Shown here: piece after piece, positions 21,636-31,065 of the stretch | How positions within the stretch are numbered: position 1 is the first letter of the stretch | Layout: each line of letters opens with the position of its first letter | Notes under the pieces: model-generated | The model's database searches: none | Seen by the model: only the letters and a program-made list of their open reading frames with translations | What the model was told of the DNA's origin: nothing | DNA from: Planctomycetota bacterium | GTDB lineage: Bacteria > Planctomycetota > UBA8742 > UBA2392 | Reading direction: 5' to 3' | NCBI GenBank assembly: GCA_020638635.1 | Contig: JACKIE010000006.1 | Coordinates: 136,872 to 200,871, forward strand | Length of the DNA stretch: 64,000 bases | Program-made: the position numbers and the translations under genes

Positions 21636-24581
21636 ATGGCCGACCAGAACACAATTGACCGCGCGATGTCCGGCCTTGGCAGCACCATGGTGCGCGCGGG
21701 CCAGGTGCTCAAGCGCGCGCGGCAGGACTTCGGCCACGCCCACGAGCCGCGCCAGAAGCTGGTTACCACGCTGCTGGCATGCCTGTCGGCCCTGGTGGCG
21801 ATCTCGCTGCTGATGGTGAACTGGAGCGAAGCCGCGCCGCTCGATTACGTCGAGCTGCCTACCCGCGACCTGCGCGTCCGCTGGCTCGAGTCGAACGACC
21901 ACCGCGACCGCGACATTCTGTTGATCAACATTGACGAAGCAGCGCTCTCTTACGGCGATTACCTGGGCGAGACAGACCAGGGAATCAATCAGCGTTACGC
22001 CTGGCCGTGGCCGCGCCACGTTTACAACAAGATCATCCGCTATTGCCGCGACGGTGGCGCGCGTGTGATCGTGTTCGATATGGTGTTCAGCGAAAGTGGA
22101 CCGAACACCAACGAAGTTTTGATCCAGCGGGAGATCGCCGGGAAGCTGACCCGCGTCTGGACCTTCGATAAAGCCAGCGATGACATGTTCGCTCTTGAGG
22201 CCACGGCGCGCGACGACGTGGCCCTGGCTCTCGTACTCGGTACCACGGAGCAGACACCGGACGTTCGCGGTGAGTTACTTCCGGCTTATGCCGGTGAACT
22301 CGAAGGCGCCGGCGAGACAGACCTCCTGTTGCAGTTAGGCGATCGTTGCGCGCGCTTCCGCAGCGCCGACGCGCCTTTTCCGGCCCTGCTGGATGGCTGG
22401 CCCAGCATCGCCGAGTCCGGGCGGCGCGGAGACGAAAAGGCCGGCAAGCTCCTCGATGGCCTGCGCAACAAAGTCAACAGCGATCCCCTCATGAACGAGT
22501 CCTCCCGCTACCGCTCGCTGCTGCCGCTGACGCCGGCCGACTCGCGCCAGGGCGTCGCCGGGCTGGGCACGGTGATGGGTTTCGAGGACATTGACGGCGT
22601 GCTGCGCCGCTATGACGTGGTCGAGTCCTACGGCACACAGCTGTATCGCACGCTGCCGCTGGAAACCTGGCGCCTCTATGTGCTCTCCCACGCCCGCGAC
22701 GCACTGGCTGACCCGGCCAGGCTCGAGACTTTCAAAGAACGCTGTCCGAACCTCGAGTTGGCCGACGGCAAGCTTCTCTGGGATTCCCGCAGCTACTCGC
22801 TCGACGGCGAATTGCGCGACGTGCCCGTGCGGATCGAGGACCGCCGAGCCCTCTACCTAGGCCGCAGCATGCCGCTTGACCCGACGGGCCGGGTCGAGCT
22901 GCGCTTTCGCAACTTTCTTGCGCCGGAACAGAACGCTGACTGGACCTGGCTCACTGCGGAACAGCAGGCCTCGGTGCGCGAGCGACACCCTGACGGCCGG
23001 CTGTTCGCCACTTACCCGCAGCTTTCAGCCCGCGACATCCTGCGCGACTGGGACGTGCTGTCCGAAAACCGCAGGCGCGACACTGAGATCCAGCGGCTGC
23101 GGGCCGAGATGGAAAAGCTGGAAGCCGACCTGGCGTCCGCCCCGGAAGCCGACAAGGCCGGCATCAGTGAGCGGCTGACCCAGGCTCGTGAGTCGCTGAC
23201 CAAGCTGCAGGCAGAACCCCCTCAGAAACTGGCCCTTGGTTCACCCGCCGAGGTGCTGAAGGACAAGATCGTGATCGTCGCAGGCACCGCTACCGGCCTG
23301 CTGGATCGTCACGACACGCCGCTGGACAGCAACACACCGGGCACCTGGGTGCTGGCCACCTTTATCGACAACCTGAAAAACAACGACTTCATGCGGTCTA
23401 CTCCCGCCTGGCTGAACTGGTGCATCACGCTGCTGTTGACCGTGCTGGCGGTGCTGGGCGTGAAGCTCGCCGGCCGTATGCGTAATGGGCTGGTGCTGAC
23501 GGCCCTGCTGGGCGTGCTGGTCCTGGTAGCCTGCTGGGCGCTGTTCACGCAGCAGGTATGGTTCCCGGTGGCTGCACCGCTGGCCGGGCTGGCGTTGGGT
23601 TTCAGCAATGGCGCCTTGGCTAAAGCTTTGACGGAAGGCCACCAGCGCCGGCAACGTGAATCGTTTGCCCGCCAGTACATGGGCAAAGAACTGGTTGACC
23701 ACGTGATACGCAACCCGGGCAGCCTGAAGCTGGGCGGCGAAAACCGGCCGATGACCATGTATTTCAGCGACGTGGCGGGCTTTACCACGGTTACGGAGAC
23801 ACTGGGCCCGAACAACCCCGAGCGCCTGGTGGAGCTGCTGAATATCTACCTGGAGCGCATGACCGACCTGATGCTCAGCACCGGCGGCGTGATCGACAAA
23901 TACATCGGCGACGCGATCATGTGCTTCTGGGGCGCGCCAATGGCGCAGGAAGACCACGCGGCGCGCGCCTGCCGCGGCGCGCTGCTGTGCCGCTCCGAGC
24001 TGCAGCGCATGCAGCCCCTGTTCGCGGATGCCGTGCGCGGCGTGGCGCCGCAGCTGATCAAGCCCGACGGCAGCGTGCTGTACGCGCGGGCCGGCATCAA
24101 CAGCGGCATCGTGACGGTCGGCAACATGGGCAGCAGCAAGCGTTTTGCCTACACCGTGATGGGCGACGCCGTGAACCTGGCCGCGCGCCTTGAGCCCCAG
24201 TGCAAGGAGTACGGCACGGACATCCTGATCGGCGAAAAGACCGAAGAACTCATCCGTGGCGAGTTCACGCTGCGGCGCATCGACCTGATGGTGGTGAAGG
24301 GAAAGACCCAGCCGGTGCAGGTGTTCGAGCTGATCGGCGAGAAGGACCCGCCCCAGTTCGTGCGCGACCTGCTGCAGCACTTCGAGCGCGGCATCGACCT
24401 GTTCCGCGACCGCCAGTTCGAAGCGGCGTTGGAGTCCTTCAAGCATGCGGCGCACCACGAAACGGCGCAGGACGAGGACGAAATCAATCCCAGCCGACTG
24501 TATATCGAGCGCTGCGAGAGCTATCTCCGCAATCCGCCGCCGCCGGAATGGAACGGCGTGGTGGTGAAGACCTCGAAGTAG
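21636..24581 (+). CDS. CHASE2-domain adenylate/guanylate cyclase
   Basis: A 981-residue membrane receptor. An N-terminal transmembrane helix (about 42-62) is followed by a large periplasmic CHASE2 sensor that starts near LRVRWLESNDHRDRDI and contains a coiled-coil insert (about 480-530). Three helices (about 588-665) lead to a class III nucleotidyl cyclase domain. Metal-binding Asp712 (YFSDVAGFT) and Asp759 (YIGDAIMCFW) are present, as are the Asn and Arg of NLAARLE. A helical tail of ~90 residues follows. It would make a cyclic nucleotide in response to an unknown external signal. Intact motifs suggest it is active. Confidence 0.93.
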   Translation: MADQNTIDRAMSGLGSTMVRAGQVLKRARQDFGHAHEPRQKLVTTLLACLSALVAISLLMVNWSEAAPLDYVELPTRDLRVRWLESNDHRDRDILLINIDEAALSYGDYLGETDQGINQRYAWPWPRHVYNKIIRYCRDGGARVIVFDMVFSESGPNTNEVLIQREIAGKLTRVWTFDKASDDMFALEATARDDVALALVLGTTEQTPDVRGELLPAYAGELEGAGETDLLLQLGDRCARFRSADAPFPALLDGWPSIAESGRRGDEKAGKLLDGLRNKVNSDPLMNESSRYRSLLPLTPADSRQGVAGLGTVMGFEDIDGVLRRYDVVESYGTQLYRTLPLETWRLYVLSHARDALADPARLETFKERCPNLELADGKLLWDSRSYSLDGELRDVPVRIEDRRALYLGRSMPLDPTGRVELRFRNFLAPEQNADWTWLTAEQQASVRERHPDGRLFATYPQLSARDILRDWDVLSENRRRDTEIQRLRAEMEKLEADLASAPEADKAGISERLTQARESLTKLQAEPPQKLALGSPAEVLKDKIVIVAGTATGLLDRHDTPLDSNTPGTWVLATFIDNLKNNDFMRSTPAWLNWCITLLLTVLAVLGVKLAGRMRNGLVLTALLGVLVLVACWALFTQQVWFPVAAPLAGLALGFSNGALAKALTEGHQRRQRESFARQYMGKELVDHVIRNPGSLKLGGENRPMTMYFSDVAGFTTVTETLGPNNPERLVELLNIYLERMTDLMLSTGGVIDKYIGDAIMCFWGAPMAQEDHAARACRGALLCRSELQRMQPLFADAVRGVAPQLIKPDGSVLYARAGINSGIVTVGNMGSSKRFAYTVMGDAVNLAARLEPQCKEYGTDILIGEKTEELIRGEFTLRRIDLMVVKGKTQPVQVFELIGEKDPPQFVRDLLQHFERGIDLFRDRQFEAALESFKHAAHHETAQDEDEINPSRLYIERCESYLRNPPPPEWNGVVVKTSK

Positions 24582-24737
24582 GAACCGCGTAGTGAAAGCG
24601 CGCGGCCGAGCCCGGAGTTGTCGGCGGGGCAAGTTGGCCGCATGACCTCAAACCGTGGTTTACCCACCAAACGTCTGTTACAGCACGTGCGGTTTCGTAT
24701 CCTGCGGCGACTTCGTGAACAAACGGGAGATATCTCT

Positions 24738-25295
24738 ATGAAGTGGTGGAAGAAATTCCCCTGGCGCCGGCTGCTGGCACTGTTGCTGGTGCTGGTGGCC
24801 CTGGCTTTCGCCTCGAACCTGGTCCAGGGCGAGACCATGTACGTCAAAGTTGACAGCAGCAGCCCGGACGCCGTAATCCAGAGCAGCACGGATTTCTTTG
24901 AATCCGAGGCCCTCGGCAAGCTGACCTTCAACGACGAAGTCGAGATGCTGGACCAGAAGGATGGCGAGTACGTAAAGATCCGCGCCAAAATCGGCGACAA
25001 GGAAGTCGAAGGCTGGGTCAAGGCGCTGATCCTGAGCAAAGACAAGCTGCTCGTCGAGCCGCGCGCCACCGAGTCCGCAGGCGCCAAGAGCTCGGCGCAG
25101 ACCAGCAAGGGCCTCAACGAACAGATCGAGAAGGAGATGCGCGAAGGCAGCCCGGAGATGAACACCGCGCTCGCCCGCATCGATAACTTCGAGTCTTCCC
25201 GCAACCGGCTGCTGGGAGGCGATGCCACGAAACCCAAGCCCGAAGTGCAGCAACAGCACGTGAAGGATTTCGCAACCAACGGGAAACTGAAATAG
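24738..25295 (+). CDS. exported SH3-like protein, paralogue A
   Basis: A 185-residue exported protein. A signal peptide or anchor (WRRLLALLLVLVALAFASNLV) precedes a bacterial SH3-like domain (about 33-110; MYVKVDSS.. EYVKIRAK.. VEGWVKAL). The tail contains SRNRLLGGDATKPKP. The same domain and tail pattern recur in the lipoprotein at 26376-26969, so the two are paralogues flanking the M48 protease gene. Such domains often bind peptidoglycan or partner proteins. ATG 24738 is chosen because it opens the signal sequence; GGGAG lies 9-13 bases upstream. The gap to the protease gene is 11 bases, so they form an operon. Confidence 0.75.
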   Translation: MKWWKKFPWRRLLALLLVLVALAFASNLVQGETMYVKVDSSSPDAVIQSSTDFFESEALGKLTFNDEVEMLDQKDGEYVKIRAKIGDKEVEGWVKALILSKDKLLVEPRATESAGAKSSAQTSKGLNEQIEKEMREGSPEMNTALARIDNFESSRNRLLGGDATKPKPEVQQQHVKDFATNGKLK

Positions 25296-25306
25296 GAGCC
25301 GCAACC

Positions 25307-26266
25307 ATGCAGAACAAACGCAATGTTTGGGCTAACCGGCTGCTGCTCGCGGGGATCGTCTGCACCGTGGCGGGCTGCGGCCTGTTCAACAAGCTGAAGG
25401 AAACCGTCAGCGCCCTTGAAGACGCCAAGGTCGCCGACAACTACGAACCGTCCGAGCAGTACTACATCGGGCGCGGCGTTTCGGCCGTGATCGTGGACAA
25501 GTACCCCCCCGTCGAAGCCAAGGACCAGGGAAGCGAACGCCAGATCACCTACGTCAACGAGATGGCCGGCTACATTGAGGCCGCGTCCAAGGGCGTCACC
25601 CGCAGCGCCCGCAAGCTGGGCGACCACACGAAGCGCAGCTACGACGAGCAGGAACACGTCTATAATCTGGTGCTGTTCAAGGGCATGCAGGTCGGCCTGC
25701 TGCAGACCGACGACGTCACTGCCTTCGCCACGCCGGGCGGATTCCTGTGGGTTTCCATGGGCACCGTGAAGATGTGCAACAACGAGGACGAGCTGGCCGC
25801 GGTGATCGCCCACGAGCTCGCGCACATCATCCTCGACCACGGCATGGCCAACTACCGCACGGCCTACAAGGGGCAGATCTTTACCTCGACGCTTTCCGAA
25901 ACCTGGTTCAGCGGCGACGGCCTCGGGGCAAACTTCGGTCGCCTGGTAACGACCTTCGCTGAAGACGCGTTCAAGGGTTACAACCCCGAACAGGAGTTCG
26001 AAGCCGACAACTGGGGCACCCGCGCCCTGGCGGCTTCGGGCTACGCGCCGGATGCCATGGTCAAGATGCTCCAGAGCGTCGAAGCCTACGAGAAGGCCCA
26101 CGAGATCGACCCCGAGGACTACCTGGCCCACCACCCGCCGATCGGCGAGCGCATCAAGGCCGTGCAGGACCTGATCAAGACGGAGAAGCTGACGGGCAAC
26201 AGCAAAACCATGACCCCTGAAGCCATCACCGCCCGTAACAAGCGGTTTGAAGAGGCTTTCAAGTAA
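25307..26266 (+). CDS. M48 family lipoprotein metalloprotease
   Basis: A 319-residue lipoprotein: lipobox VAGC with Cys24 as the lipidated residue. The M48 zinc site is HELAH (169-173), with the third ligand in EFEAD (Glu232). This matches periplasmic BepA/LoiP-type proteases, which control outer-membrane protein quality, but the TPR half of BepA is missing. GGAGCC lies 7 bases before ATG. It sits between two SH3-like paralogues and is followed by a terminator. Confidence 0.92.
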   Translation: MQNKRNVWANRLLLAGIVCTVAGCGLFNKLKETVSALEDAKVADNYEPSEQYYIGRGVSAVIVDKYPPVEAKDQGSERQITYVNEMAGYIEAASKGVTRSARKLGDHTKRSYDEQEHVYNLVLFKGMQVGLLQTDDVTAFATPGGFLWVSMGTVKMCNNEDELAAVIAHELAHIILDHGMANYRTAYKGQIFTSTLSETWFSGDGLGANFGRLVTTFAEDAFKGYNPEQEFEADNWGTRALAASGYAPDAMVKMLQSVEAYEKAHEIDPEDYLAHHPPIGERIKAVQDLIKTEKLTGNSKTMTPEAITARNKRFEEAFK

Positions 26267-26284
26267 GACCGCCGGATCCATGCG

Positions 26285-26315
26285 AAGGAGGCGCCTTTGG
26301 CGCCTCCTTCTCTTT
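26285..26315 (+). terminator. terminator after M48 protease gene
   Basis: An 11-bp stem (AAGGAGGCGCC with GGCGCCTCCTT) with a TTT loop is followed by CTCTTTT. It closes the two-gene unit that ends with the protease gene. Confidence 0.88.
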
Positions 26316-26375
26316 TGCCACCGCGCGTGTGGCAGGCTACACTCTTCCTTGCTCACGCCGTCGCCAGCGCCGCCC

Positions 26376-26969
26376 ATGCCGCGTCTGTTGCCTTTAGCTT
26401 CGCTGTCCTTCGTCGGACTGTTGTCCGCCTGCGTTTCCGCGCCACATCCGTCACCACGGCCCATGCAGGTCACCGGGAACCGCTCCCTGTACCGTACCTA
26501 CTGGCAGACCGGCGATGCCGTGTATGTCCGCGTGCAGGCCGGCTCACCCGAATCCGTGCTGTTGGCAGCGCCAAACCCCTGGGCCGAAGCGGCGGCGCTG
26601 TTCGAGTATGGCCAACGACTCACCGTGCTGGATGAAAGCGCCGGTGATTACGTTCGTGTGCGCACCTGGGGCCTGGGTGTGGACATCGAGGGCTGGGTCA
26701 CACGTGCGGCCTTGGGCACCTACGCGCCTCCACTCAGCGATGCGGAGCGGCAGGAGCTGGAAGAAGCGGGCGCCGCCAGCCGATCCAGAATGGAGCCGAA
26801 TGGGGAGCAACTGGTCTCTCCTGAACTCGACCAGGCTCTCGACCGCGTCAGCGAACACGAAACCGACCTGAACCGCCTGCTGGGCGGCGACCCGTTCAAC
26901 CCGGACCCCGCCCTGTTGCGCGCGCGCTTTCGCGCCTTCGGCGAACAGGGAGGCCTGCTGGGCGACTGA
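26376..26969 (+). CDS. SH3-like lipoprotein, paralogue B
   Basis: A 197-residue lipoprotein with lipobox LSAC (Cys19). It shares the SH3-like core (VYVRVQAGSPE.. DYVRVRTW.. IEGWVTRAAL) and the tail LNRLLGGDPFNPDP with the protein at 24738-25295. Duplication and change of membrane anchoring are inferred. ATG 26376 opens the signal sequence; the frame upstream crosses the protease terminator and is rejected. No strong ribosome site is visible. Confidence 0.75.
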   Translation: MPRLLPLASLSFVGLLSACVSAPHPSPRPMQVTGNRSLYRTYWQTGDAVYVRVQAGSPESVLLAAPNPWAEAAALFEYGQRLTVLDESAGDYVRVRTWGLGVDIEGWVTRAALGTYAPPLSDAERQELEEAGAASRSRMEPNGEQLVSPELDQALDRVSEHETDLNRLLGGDPFNPDPALLRARFRAFGEQGGLLGD

Positions 26970-27028
26970 ATCATCCCTTGTGCGCCCCGCCGCGCTTGCC
27001 CTATCCTTGTGTGCGAGGAGCCCACTTC

Positions 27029-28876
27029 ATGTTCCAGCGCGAACGCAGCACCGAGGCGCTGCTTTCACACCCGGCACCCGAGCGCTACCGGCTGGCCGGC
27101 GCGCTGGTCAAGCGCGCGCTGGCGCTGCTCGATCAGCCGGCCAGCGACGCCGCCCGCGCGACCGAGTTGCTGAAGGCCATCACGGACCCGCTGGACGACC
27201 CCACCGACGTCGAGGCGCTCGACGACGCCGTGGAGCGCTGCGTGGACGCGCTCTCGGCCGACCCGCATTGCGTGGACGCTCTGGTGATGCTGGGCCGCGC
27301 GCTGGTGCAGTACGGCTACATCGAAGGCTTCACCTATCATGCCCGGCCCCTGCGCGACGCCCGCAAGCTGCTGGAGCGCGCGCAGGAGCTGCAGCCTGGG
27401 CACGAGCCGGCCATCGAGGCGCTGCTGCGCTGCGAGCTGCTGGCCCACCGCTTCGAGCGGGCCTCAGACCTGCTGAACGAAATCAAAAACCAGCCGAAGC
27501 TGGCGTACGTGCACGCGTTCGCGCGCGGCCTGTGGTTCGCACTGCACGACAACTGGAAGACCGCCGAGGACTGGTTCAGCCAGGCTGCCAAGGCGACCAA
27601 CGAGCCCGAGCGAGAAAGCTGGGCCCTCTACCACCTGGGCGAGGCCCTGACGCGTCAAGGTAACCTGCAGCTGGCCGACGCGCGCATGGGCGAGGGCGTG
27701 CTGCTGGGCCGCCCGCACCGCCTGCGGCTGCACGGCTGGTCTAAGCTCAAGTACCAGCGCGGCCGTTACGACGAAGCCTGGGAGCTGAACCGCCGCAGCC
27801 TGACCTTCGGGCGCTTTGAGCCGGGGCAGCTGTGGCGCCAGGAACTGCTGGTCTACTTCCGGCGCCTGGCATTCGTGCCCGGCCGATACTTCTCATTGCC
27901 CGAAGAAAAGACCGCGGGCATCGACGGCCCGTTCCGCTTCGTGGGCGGCGAGCACGTGGACACAGGCGACGTGGACGACCGCCACGACGACGACGACGAG
28001 TTCGTGCCCACTTTCCGCGCCAACCTGTTCCTGGAGGGCGAGCACCTGCCGGTGGTCAGCGAGATCGCCGACCCGGGCGCCAGCTGGGAAGGCCGCGCGA
28101 AACTGACCGTGCGCGTGCTGGACCCGCGCACCTTCGAAAAACTGCCGCTCAGCCCCGGCGAGCGCTTCAAGCCCGGCCAATACGTGATGATGGACGAGCG
28201 CGCGGGCACGGTCTTCCACGTGCTGCTGATGCGCCGCCACAACCTGCACAACCCGTACCTCGACCTGCCGGAGGATGCCCGCAGCGTGTTCGATTTCGAC
28301 CGCACCGCGATGCAGAAGTTCGAGAACGCGCCCTGGGACGTGCGCCTGATGCTGGCCGACCACGGCTTCGACCCGCTGCTGGGTGCCTTGGCCGCCTGCA
28401 AACTGTGCGACGCGTTCATCCGCTTCGCGGGCGGCATCGGCGTGGACCTCGAGACGGGGCTCGCCGTGCAGGCCGGCGACTGGCGCAACGAGAGCCCGCA
28501 AAGCCTGGACATCCGGAAGCACGTGGTGGTGCGCGCCACGGAAACTGGTAAGGGCCGCTACCATCTGCGCACCTGGGGGCTGTGCAAGTTCCGCCGCTCG
28601 GAACTCGAAGTGCGCGAGCTGCCCCACGAGCTGGTCGAAGGCGCGCGCGCCCTGCTGCTTGAAGCCGCGCATGAGGCCGCCCAGGGCTCCATCTACCACG
28701 AGGGCGACCTGGTGGGCGCATCGCGCCAGCCCATGATGCTCATCCCCGGCCGGGAATCACCGGAGGACGCGGCGCCAAGGGACGTACTGGAACTGGTGGA
28801 CGTAAACGCCGGCCGCGAGCCGGTGCAAGCCGGCGCGACACGCGGCATCCAGGCGCTGATCAACACACGGATTTAA
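27029..28876 (+). CDS. TPR protein of unknown function
   Basis: A 615-residue protein without signal peptide. The first ~290 residues are TPR-like helical repeats (for example ALVMLGRALVQYG; LYHLGEALTRQGN). A poly-acidic stretch (DTGDVDDRHDDDDEF, about 311-325) separates them from a C-terminal region of ~290 residues with no recognised domain (VMMDERAGTVFHVLLMRRHN; YHLRTWGLCKFRRSELEVR). GAGGAG lies 8-9 bases before ATG 27029. It is followed 24 bases later by a second TPR gene. A scaffold role is likely; the function is not known. Confidence 0.75.
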   Translation: MFQRERSTEALLSHPAPERYRLAGALVKRALALLDQPASDAARATELLKAITDPLDDPTDVEALDDAVERCVDALSADPHCVDALVMLGRALVQYGYIEGFTYHARPLRDARKLLERAQELQPGHEPAIEALLRCELLAHRFERASDLLNEIKNQPKLAYVHAFARGLWFALHDNWKTAEDWFSQAAKATNEPERESWALYHLGEALTRQGNLQLADARMGEGVLLGRPHRLRLHGWSKLKYQRGRYDEAWELNRRSLTFGRFEPGQLWRQELLVYFRRLAFVPGRYFSLPEEKTAGIDGPFRFVGGEHVDTGDVDDRHDDDDEFVPTFRANLFLEGEHLPVVSEIADPGASWEGRAKLTVRVLDPRTFEKLPLSPGERFKPGQYVMMDERAGTVFHVLLMRRHNLHNPYLDLPEDARSVFDFDRTAMQKFENAPWDVRLMLADHGFDPLLGALAACKLCDAFIRFAGGIGVDLETGLAVQAGDWRNESPQSLDIRKHVVVRATETGKGRYHLRTWGLCKFRRSELEVRELPHELVEGARALLLEAAHEAAQGSIYHEGDLVGASRQPMMLIPGRESPEDAAPRDVLELVDVNAGREPVQAGATRGIQALINTRI

Positions 28877-28900
28877 CCTACAATTCGCGCCGGAGGCGCA

Positions 28901-30061
28901 ATGCAACATTCGGGCGAAGATCACATCCTGGCGCGCATCCTTGAGGCTGAAATGGCCCTGGCCCCGGCCGCGCCGTACCTGAACTTGCCCGTCAGCGACT
29001 TGATTGCCGGCGCGCGCAGCCAGGCCGAGGCCTTCATTGCCAACGCCCCCAGCCTGTACGGCTACGAACGCGACACCGAGCGCATCTTCATGGTGCTTGA
29101 CCTTGCTGTCAGCGCCGTGCAGGCCGACCCCACCTTCGGCGGCGGCTATGCCCTGGCGGCCGCGTGCGTCTACCGGCTGGGCGTGATCGATGTGGATATC
29201 TATGACCCGCGCGCGCTGGACGCCGCGCTGCCCTGGGCAACCCGCGCCAAAGACATAGACCCGGAACACGACAACGGCTGGGAAGTATTCATCGAGCTGC
29301 TCTGCTTCAAGGGCGACTTCGCGACGGCCGAGAAAGCCCTGGGCGAGGTCTACCAGCGCTTCGGCGACAACGACCTGTACGCACGCACAGCCTTCCTTTA
29401 CTTCCGCCTGCAGGGCGAGACCGCGCAGGCCCTCAACTGGGGCGCTCTCGCCTGGCAGACGGAGTGGGACGACGTGCGCCTGGTGCACACCTTGTTCGCG
29501 CTGGGGCAGCTCTATCGCGACGTGGGCGAGTGGCGCAAGGCGGCCGATGCCTACCGCGTGATCACCGAGCGCGACCGCGAAAACTCCTGGGCATTCCACT
29601 ACGCCGCCCGCTGCAGCGCCGAGTTAGGCGACTTCAACGCAGCCCTGGAGCAGAACCAGACAGCCATCACTCTCGGTGGCCTGCACGAATTCCGCGCCTT
29701 CCACGAAGAGCTGCGCCGCGCCCAGGGCCGCGCCCGCATGGGCGGCGGGCGCGTCACCACGGTTCCGCCCACGCGCAAGGGCAGCACGCGCGTTGTGGCC
29801 GCGCCGCCCCCGGCCGTGAGCCCTTCGAACGGTCCGGCCTCCGGCAAGGTCGTCGCGGCGCCGCCCCCTGCAGCACCGGCCTCGAAAGTCGTTAAAGCGC
29901 CGCCCCCTGCCGGCAGGAAAGTCATCGCCGCGCCGCCCCCTGCCGGACCGCCTGCCAAGGTGGTCAAAGCCCCACCGGCCGCCGGCGGTAAGGTGGTCAA
30001 GGCGCCACCATCCGCGAGGCCGCCGAATCGGCCGGGGCCGCGAAAACCCAAGGGCAGCTAG
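28901..30061 (+). CDS. TPR protein with Lys-Val-Val-Ala-Pro-Pro repeat tail
   Basis: A 386-residue protein. Residues ~1-270 are TPR-type helices (EVFIELLCFKGDFATAEKALGEVYQRFG; LVHTLFALGQLYRDVGEWRKAADAY). Residues ~295-386 are a basic, proline-rich tail with six imperfect copies of a (K/R)VV.APP unit at ~11-15 residue spacing. The tail is positively charged and probably disordered, suited to binding acidic partners or acting as a tether. GGAGG lies 8 bases upstream of ATG, and the gene is probably co-transcribed with the TPR gene before it. Confidence 0.75.
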   Translation: MQHSGEDHILARILEAEMALAPAAPYLNLPVSDLIAGARSQAEAFIANAPSLYGYERDTERIFMVLDLAVSAVQADPTFGGGYALAAACVYRLGVIDVDIYDPRALDAALPWATRAKDIDPEHDNGWEVFIELLCFKGDFATAEKALGEVYQRFGDNDLYARTAFLYFRLQGETAQALNWGALAWQTEWDDVRLVHTLFALGQLYRDVGEWRKAADAYRVITERDRENSWAFHYAARCSAELGDFNAALEQNQTAITLGGLHEFRAFHEELRRAQGRARMGGGRVTTVPPTRKGSTRVVAAPPPAVSPSNGPASGKVVAAPPPAAPASKVVKAPPPAGRKVIAAPPPAGPPAKVVKAPPAAGGKVVKAPPSARPPNRPGPRKPKGS

Positions 30062-30064
30062 CGA

Positions 30065-30086
30065 GGGGACGGGCGAGCCCGTCCCC
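30065..30086. terminator. hairpin between convergent genes
   Basis: GGGGACGGGC pairs with GCCCGTCCCC immediately after the TPR gene stop, followed by ATTTCA. It could serve both this gene and the convergent membrane protein gene. Confidence 0.6.
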
Positions 30087-30111
30087 ATTTCAGCCCGCCC
30101 GGACAGGGTAA

Positions 30112-30591
30112 TCAGGCGAGCATCAGCAGCATCGCCAGTACGAAGGCCCACACCAGGGCGATCAGCCCGCCCCACACGATCGAGATCCAGGCGCAGATGC
30201 GCACGGCCGTGATCTGGCTGCGGTCCGTCTGCGGCCTGCGCCCCGTGTTCAGCTGGTGTTCCAGGCGGTTGGCACGGGTCAGCGCGGCCGGGCCGGTGAA
30301 CAGGCCGACCGGGATGCCGATCATCACCGTCACCACAAGGCCGACGATCGCCAGCGTCATCATGGTGTCGTCGCCGGGCGCGTACTGCGGGCGCGGGCGC
30401 CCGTACGGCTGCACGGGGTTGACGGGCGCGTAGGGCACGTAGGCCTGCGGCTGTTGAACCTGCCGGTAGTAGACGTTGTCAGTGGGGACAGGCGTCTGGT
30501 TTTCACGCAGCTCCGACGTCACCAGGCGGCCGCGCGGCGGCAGCTTGGCGTTGCGTGGCAGACTGTAGTTCTTGCGTGCGACGGTGTTCAT
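30112..30591 (-). CDS. two-helix membrane protein with proline-rich N-terminus
   Basis: A 159-residue protein. The cytoplasmic N-terminus is basic and rich in Pro, Tyr and Gln (about 1-75). Two hydrophobic segments follow (about 78-101 and 130-158), separated by a charged loop; the pattern resembles DUF4190-type proteins. Start 30591 has GAGAGGA upstream. It is the last gene of the radA group on this strand. Function unknown. Confidence 0.65.
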   Translation of the reverse strand: MNTVARKNYSLPRNAKLPPRGRLVTSELRENQTPVPTDNVYYRQVQQPQAYVPYAPVNPVQPYGRPRPQYAPGDDTMMTLAIVGLVVTVMIGIPVGLFTGPAALTRANRLEHQLNTGRRPQTDRSQITAVRICAWISIVWGGLIALVWAFVLAMLLMLA

Positions 30592-30681
30592 CGTTCGTCC
30601 TCTCGTCTCGTACACACGCATAGTGAACGACATCGAGAGGAGCGCGGCGATTACGATGTGCCGGACCGTTTGTAACGAAGG

Positions 30682-31062
30682 CTAGGAGCCGCGCACGTCG
30701 GCAAGTTCGCGGTTGTAAACGGGCATGAATGCGACGATCGCGCCGGCCGGCCACAGCACGGCGAAACCGAACAGGAACACGGCAAGCATCAGTCCCAGGT
30801 TTCTTTGCCGGCGCCCGCCACGCGTGATGGCCATGCCGATCAGCCAGGTCACCACGGGAACAGCAAAGGCGCCCAGCGATGCGCTGAGGTAGAGCCGCGC
30901 CAGGCCGGAAAGCTCGAACCCCAGGCTCTCGGCGGCCGTCGCGCCGTTGCTGGTGTGGTACCAGGCGAAAGCACAGCCGCCCAAAGCGGCCGCCAGGCCA
31001 ATAGAGAGGAAGGCGGCAACCCCACCCTGCTGCGGCCGTTGATCGGGAGCAACATCGGACAT
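30682..31062 (-). CDS. small membrane protein of unknown function
   Basis: A 126-residue protein with three to four hydrophobic segments (about 16-34, 52-75 and 88-112) and a small hydrophilic N-terminus. It starts 3 bases after the radA stop codon, so it is almost certainly in the radA transcript. No motif allows a function call. Confidence 0.7.
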   Translation of the reverse strand: MSDVAPDQRPQQGGVAAFLSIGLAAALGGCAFAWYHTSNGATAAESLGFELSGLARLYLSASLGAFAVPVVTWLIGMAITRGGRRQRNLGLMLAVFLFGFAVLWPAGAIVAFMPVYNRELADVRGS

Positions 31063-31065
31063 GAC

